Source of the DNA: Eudromia elegans
Lineage: Eukaryota > Chordata > Aves > Tinamiformes > Tinamidae
Direction: 5' to 3'
Assembly (NCBI GenBank): GCA_003342815.1
Contig: PTEX01000004.1
Span: 1-64,000, forward strand
DNA length: 64,000 nucleotides
The notes beneath the pieces were generated by a model. That model made no database searches. It saw nothing but the letters and a program-made list of their open reading frames with translations, and was not told where the DNA came from. Both the position numbers and the translations under genes were made by a program. Within the stretch, counting starts at the first letter, position 1. Each line of letters opens with the position of its first letter. Below are positions 61,450 through 64,000 of this stretch, one piece after another.

Positions 61450-64000
61450 CACAGAGGATTACCAAGGGCTTTCATCAACTTCAGATTTATGGCACTGGAG
61501 TCCTGCCAGAGAGTGTGTACACTAACAGCGGTGCCCTTGCGCCCTCCCCACTTCCCTGCCCCCCCAAAGCTCACCTAGCAAGTCAATAACATATTTACTG
61601 TTGCTTATTTCTTCCTTTCACAGGCAGCACAGAATTAGCATATGTGCCAAAGAAACCAAAAGGTTTGATACATTTCACCAGTGAAGCTGTTTCTGCACCT
61701 GAAGACTAACTTTGCTTTCACTGAAAACACACTAACTAATCAATAAATCCAGTCAAATGCAAAATTGTTTCAAATGATGTAGTCATTGTCCTGCTTCTAT
61801 GGCCATGATTAATTTCTATGCCAACCTGAAAACTCAGTGGAAAAGTTCCACTCACCAGCAGAAAGCTCCTCTAATAACCAGCTCAGGCAACTACAGGAAG
61901 TCCCTGCTCTCCTCTTTTGAGGGACTTGCAAACCAATTCCACACCTACAATCTCAGCTGAATCAGTTAACTTTTAGTATCTTATTCAGCTCTACAGCTCA
62001 GTTCTTTTAGAAAATTAATGGTAAAGGACTTGACATTAAAAATACAATTCATCAGTTTACTTTTTACTTCCTGATTTAATACCGAGCATTGATCTCATGT
62101 TACTCATGTTTATTTCAGCTGTCCAGTCTATGTTATGTGCACACAGCTTTGCAGTGTTAAAACTTGTATCTGACAAGTAAAATCAGGTGGAATAGTGGTA
62201 CACAGAGAATATACAAACATACTGAAAAACATATTGTCAAGTCAGTTGTCCATCTAGGTCAATAATGCCGATATCTTCAGCAACAGCTTAAACAGAATGT
62301 GCCAGTAAAAAAGGATAATAAAGGAAAGCAGCACTGCCACCGGTCTCCTCCAGCTTTCAAGAACCAGAAAAATAGCTACTATTTATAGTGAAGATCACAC
62401 TCATGCTTTCAAGTTGAAGAGCCACAGATCTGTTCTTCACAGATTTCATATTCCAACAGTCTAAATTTAAATCAACATCATATAAAAAAAGACTTTCTTC
62501 TCTAGTTTCAACCTTGCATATTATTTCTTTCGATACCCGCTGTGTTCCTGTGTTAGGAATGGTTGAAATTCCTTCCTCTTTTTTCCATGCCTGTGGATTT
62601 TACAAACCTTTAACATATCCATTCAACTGCTTCTTTTCCAAGACGAGTTCATTCACATTTTTCCATGCTGAAGTTGCTTCACCTTTCTGTACATTGCTGA
62701 CATCCATTTCTGTGTCTTCTAAAGTTTTATTATATCCTTTACATTTGAACAGAACTGAAAATGTGGACATTGCTATTCTGTTATTTGCCTAGTCATTCAA
62801 AGTTCCATCTGCCTTCCTGATGCTTTTATTTCTCTCCCATGAGATTTTCAAGGACAGAGTATATGAAATTGTCTTCTCATAACATACAAGCAATACAGTG
62901 AGAATGAAGTTACTTAACTTTGTATTGGACACCATAAATTCATGAATACCATAAATTCTGTATAAATGCAACCACAGTTCACTTATATGCTGTAGGGTGC
63001 AGGGCTTCAAACTGCATGCAAGAACCTCTCTCACTTCACAGCTTGCACTTGTAACACCAAGGGCTATAGATAAAATAGGAGCAGCTAAACCATGGAAAAC
63101 AGTCTTTTCACTCAAATTTAAAATGAAATGGCTTTGATATATTGTTCTATTATCTTATTACTAGACATTTAATCACAAATCCATTTCCCTAAAGACAACA
63201 GTCCTGTTTTCCTTCAAATCTCAAATGTTTGATCAGAAATTCCGCTTAATTGCTTTTAGTAAACTGAACATTGATTTTCACAGCTCAAATGTGAAATTAA
63301 AAAAGCACATGTTCTGCCAGTGCTCATTATGCTTTCTTGCTCCCAAATCATGTCTGAATACTCTAAGTGGGCCAGCTTGTTAGTGTACCAAGGGCCTGAG
63401 AGCACTGACATGAAAGCCCCAAGAAACTGCTGACAGGAAGGACTCCCCATGAACACAGTATCATCGCGTGGTGCCACGGTGCGACTTAAGCAGGCCTTGC
63501 TTGAAGCACTGAAGCAGGGCTGCAATATTGCCAGGAGGCTGCATCTTGCCAGCAAACAGCTATTTTCATGTTGCTTTTGCAGCATCCAGAATGCCATTCT
63601 CTCTAGTGGGCACCAGCAACCACGTCACAACAAGCTCATCTGTATAGAGATGGCTCTCCTCAGGCTTCCTCCCAGTGTGCCTTGGCAAAATTGGTGCCAT
63701 TTCCTGAGCTCAGTCAATGCCCCTAAACAGCAACAAGTCCCATCACACATTCCCTGCTTCAGCCTGGGTTATACTAATACCTGTGCTGAAAAGCAACCTC
63801 CTGCTCATCCAAGTTTTAATTGACATCTGAAAAACTATTTCTATAAATGTTTTTCTAAATACAAAGGATCAGTTTTATCACTTCCTGCTCTCAAAGCTCC
63901 TCAGAACAACCTATGCCTCCCTAGTGGCCCACTAATGGTTCACTACCAACAACTACTTGTTCATTTTTTTCTTCTAAATAAATCATACCCTACGCAAGGT
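61450..64000. other. Non-coding stretch to the right edge
   Basis: Overlapping frames on both strands at 63256-63823 (113 codons minus, 124 plus) match nothing known. The plus frame starts just after an ATCGCGTGG stretch and lies in slightly GC-richer sequence. No repeat, RNA gene or exon was recognised. Confidence 0.57.

Noticed and set aside
1-64000. Retroviral or LTR elements, DNA transposons, CRISPR arrays, tRNA and rRNA genes
   Set aside because: I looked for paired long terminal repeats, known terminal inverted repeats, regularly spaced repeats and conserved RNA gene boxes and saw none.

Overview
This window looks like non-coding DNA from a bird, or possibly another sauropsid. The best evidence is a well-preserved 3' end of a CR1 non-LTR retrotransposon at about 23222-23520, plus two more worn CR1 3' fragments at about 49700-49905 (+) and 50338-50497 (-). 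CR1 is the dominant interspersed repeat of avian genomes. Very low repeat density, AT-rich sequence with homopolymer runs, and no Alu, B1 or L1-type repeats all fit. No open frame in the 64 kb could be matched to a known protein. The longest is 174 codons, about what chance gives over six frames, so I annotate no confident coding gene.

Layout: bases 1-188 are a dense CpG island (about 24 CpG counted by eye), almost certainly a promoter or first exon cut by the window edge. A good donor-like sequence on the minus strand (exon ending at base 20) suggests transcription leftwards out of the window. At 7776-8160 lies a second, isolated CpG-rich island (also about 24 CpG). It contains an ATG in good context and a donor-like site 64 bases on, so it is a candidate alternative promoter or first exon on the plus strand. 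From about 8.2 kb to the right edge the sequence reads as long intron or intergenic DNA. It holds homopolymer tracts, a few short tandem duplications (33-bp and 43-bp units, both perfect), one G-quadruplex-capable purine tract, some AT-rich inverted repeats, the CR1 fragments, and several stretches dense in homeodomain, FOX, SOX and POU core motifs that may be conserved enhancers.

A hand count of 28 evenly spread lines (1680 bases) gave 54.6% A+C on the plus strand. Vertebrate sense strands tend to be G+T rich, so this mildly favours minus-strand transcription through the window. That would make it introns of a long minus-strand gene entering from the right, with the left CpG island as an internal or alternative promoter. 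This is inference. The exon candidates given (15072-15237 and 31325-31456 on minus; 8075-8138 and 61096-61449 on plus) rest on splice consensus and open frames only, and none is recognised.
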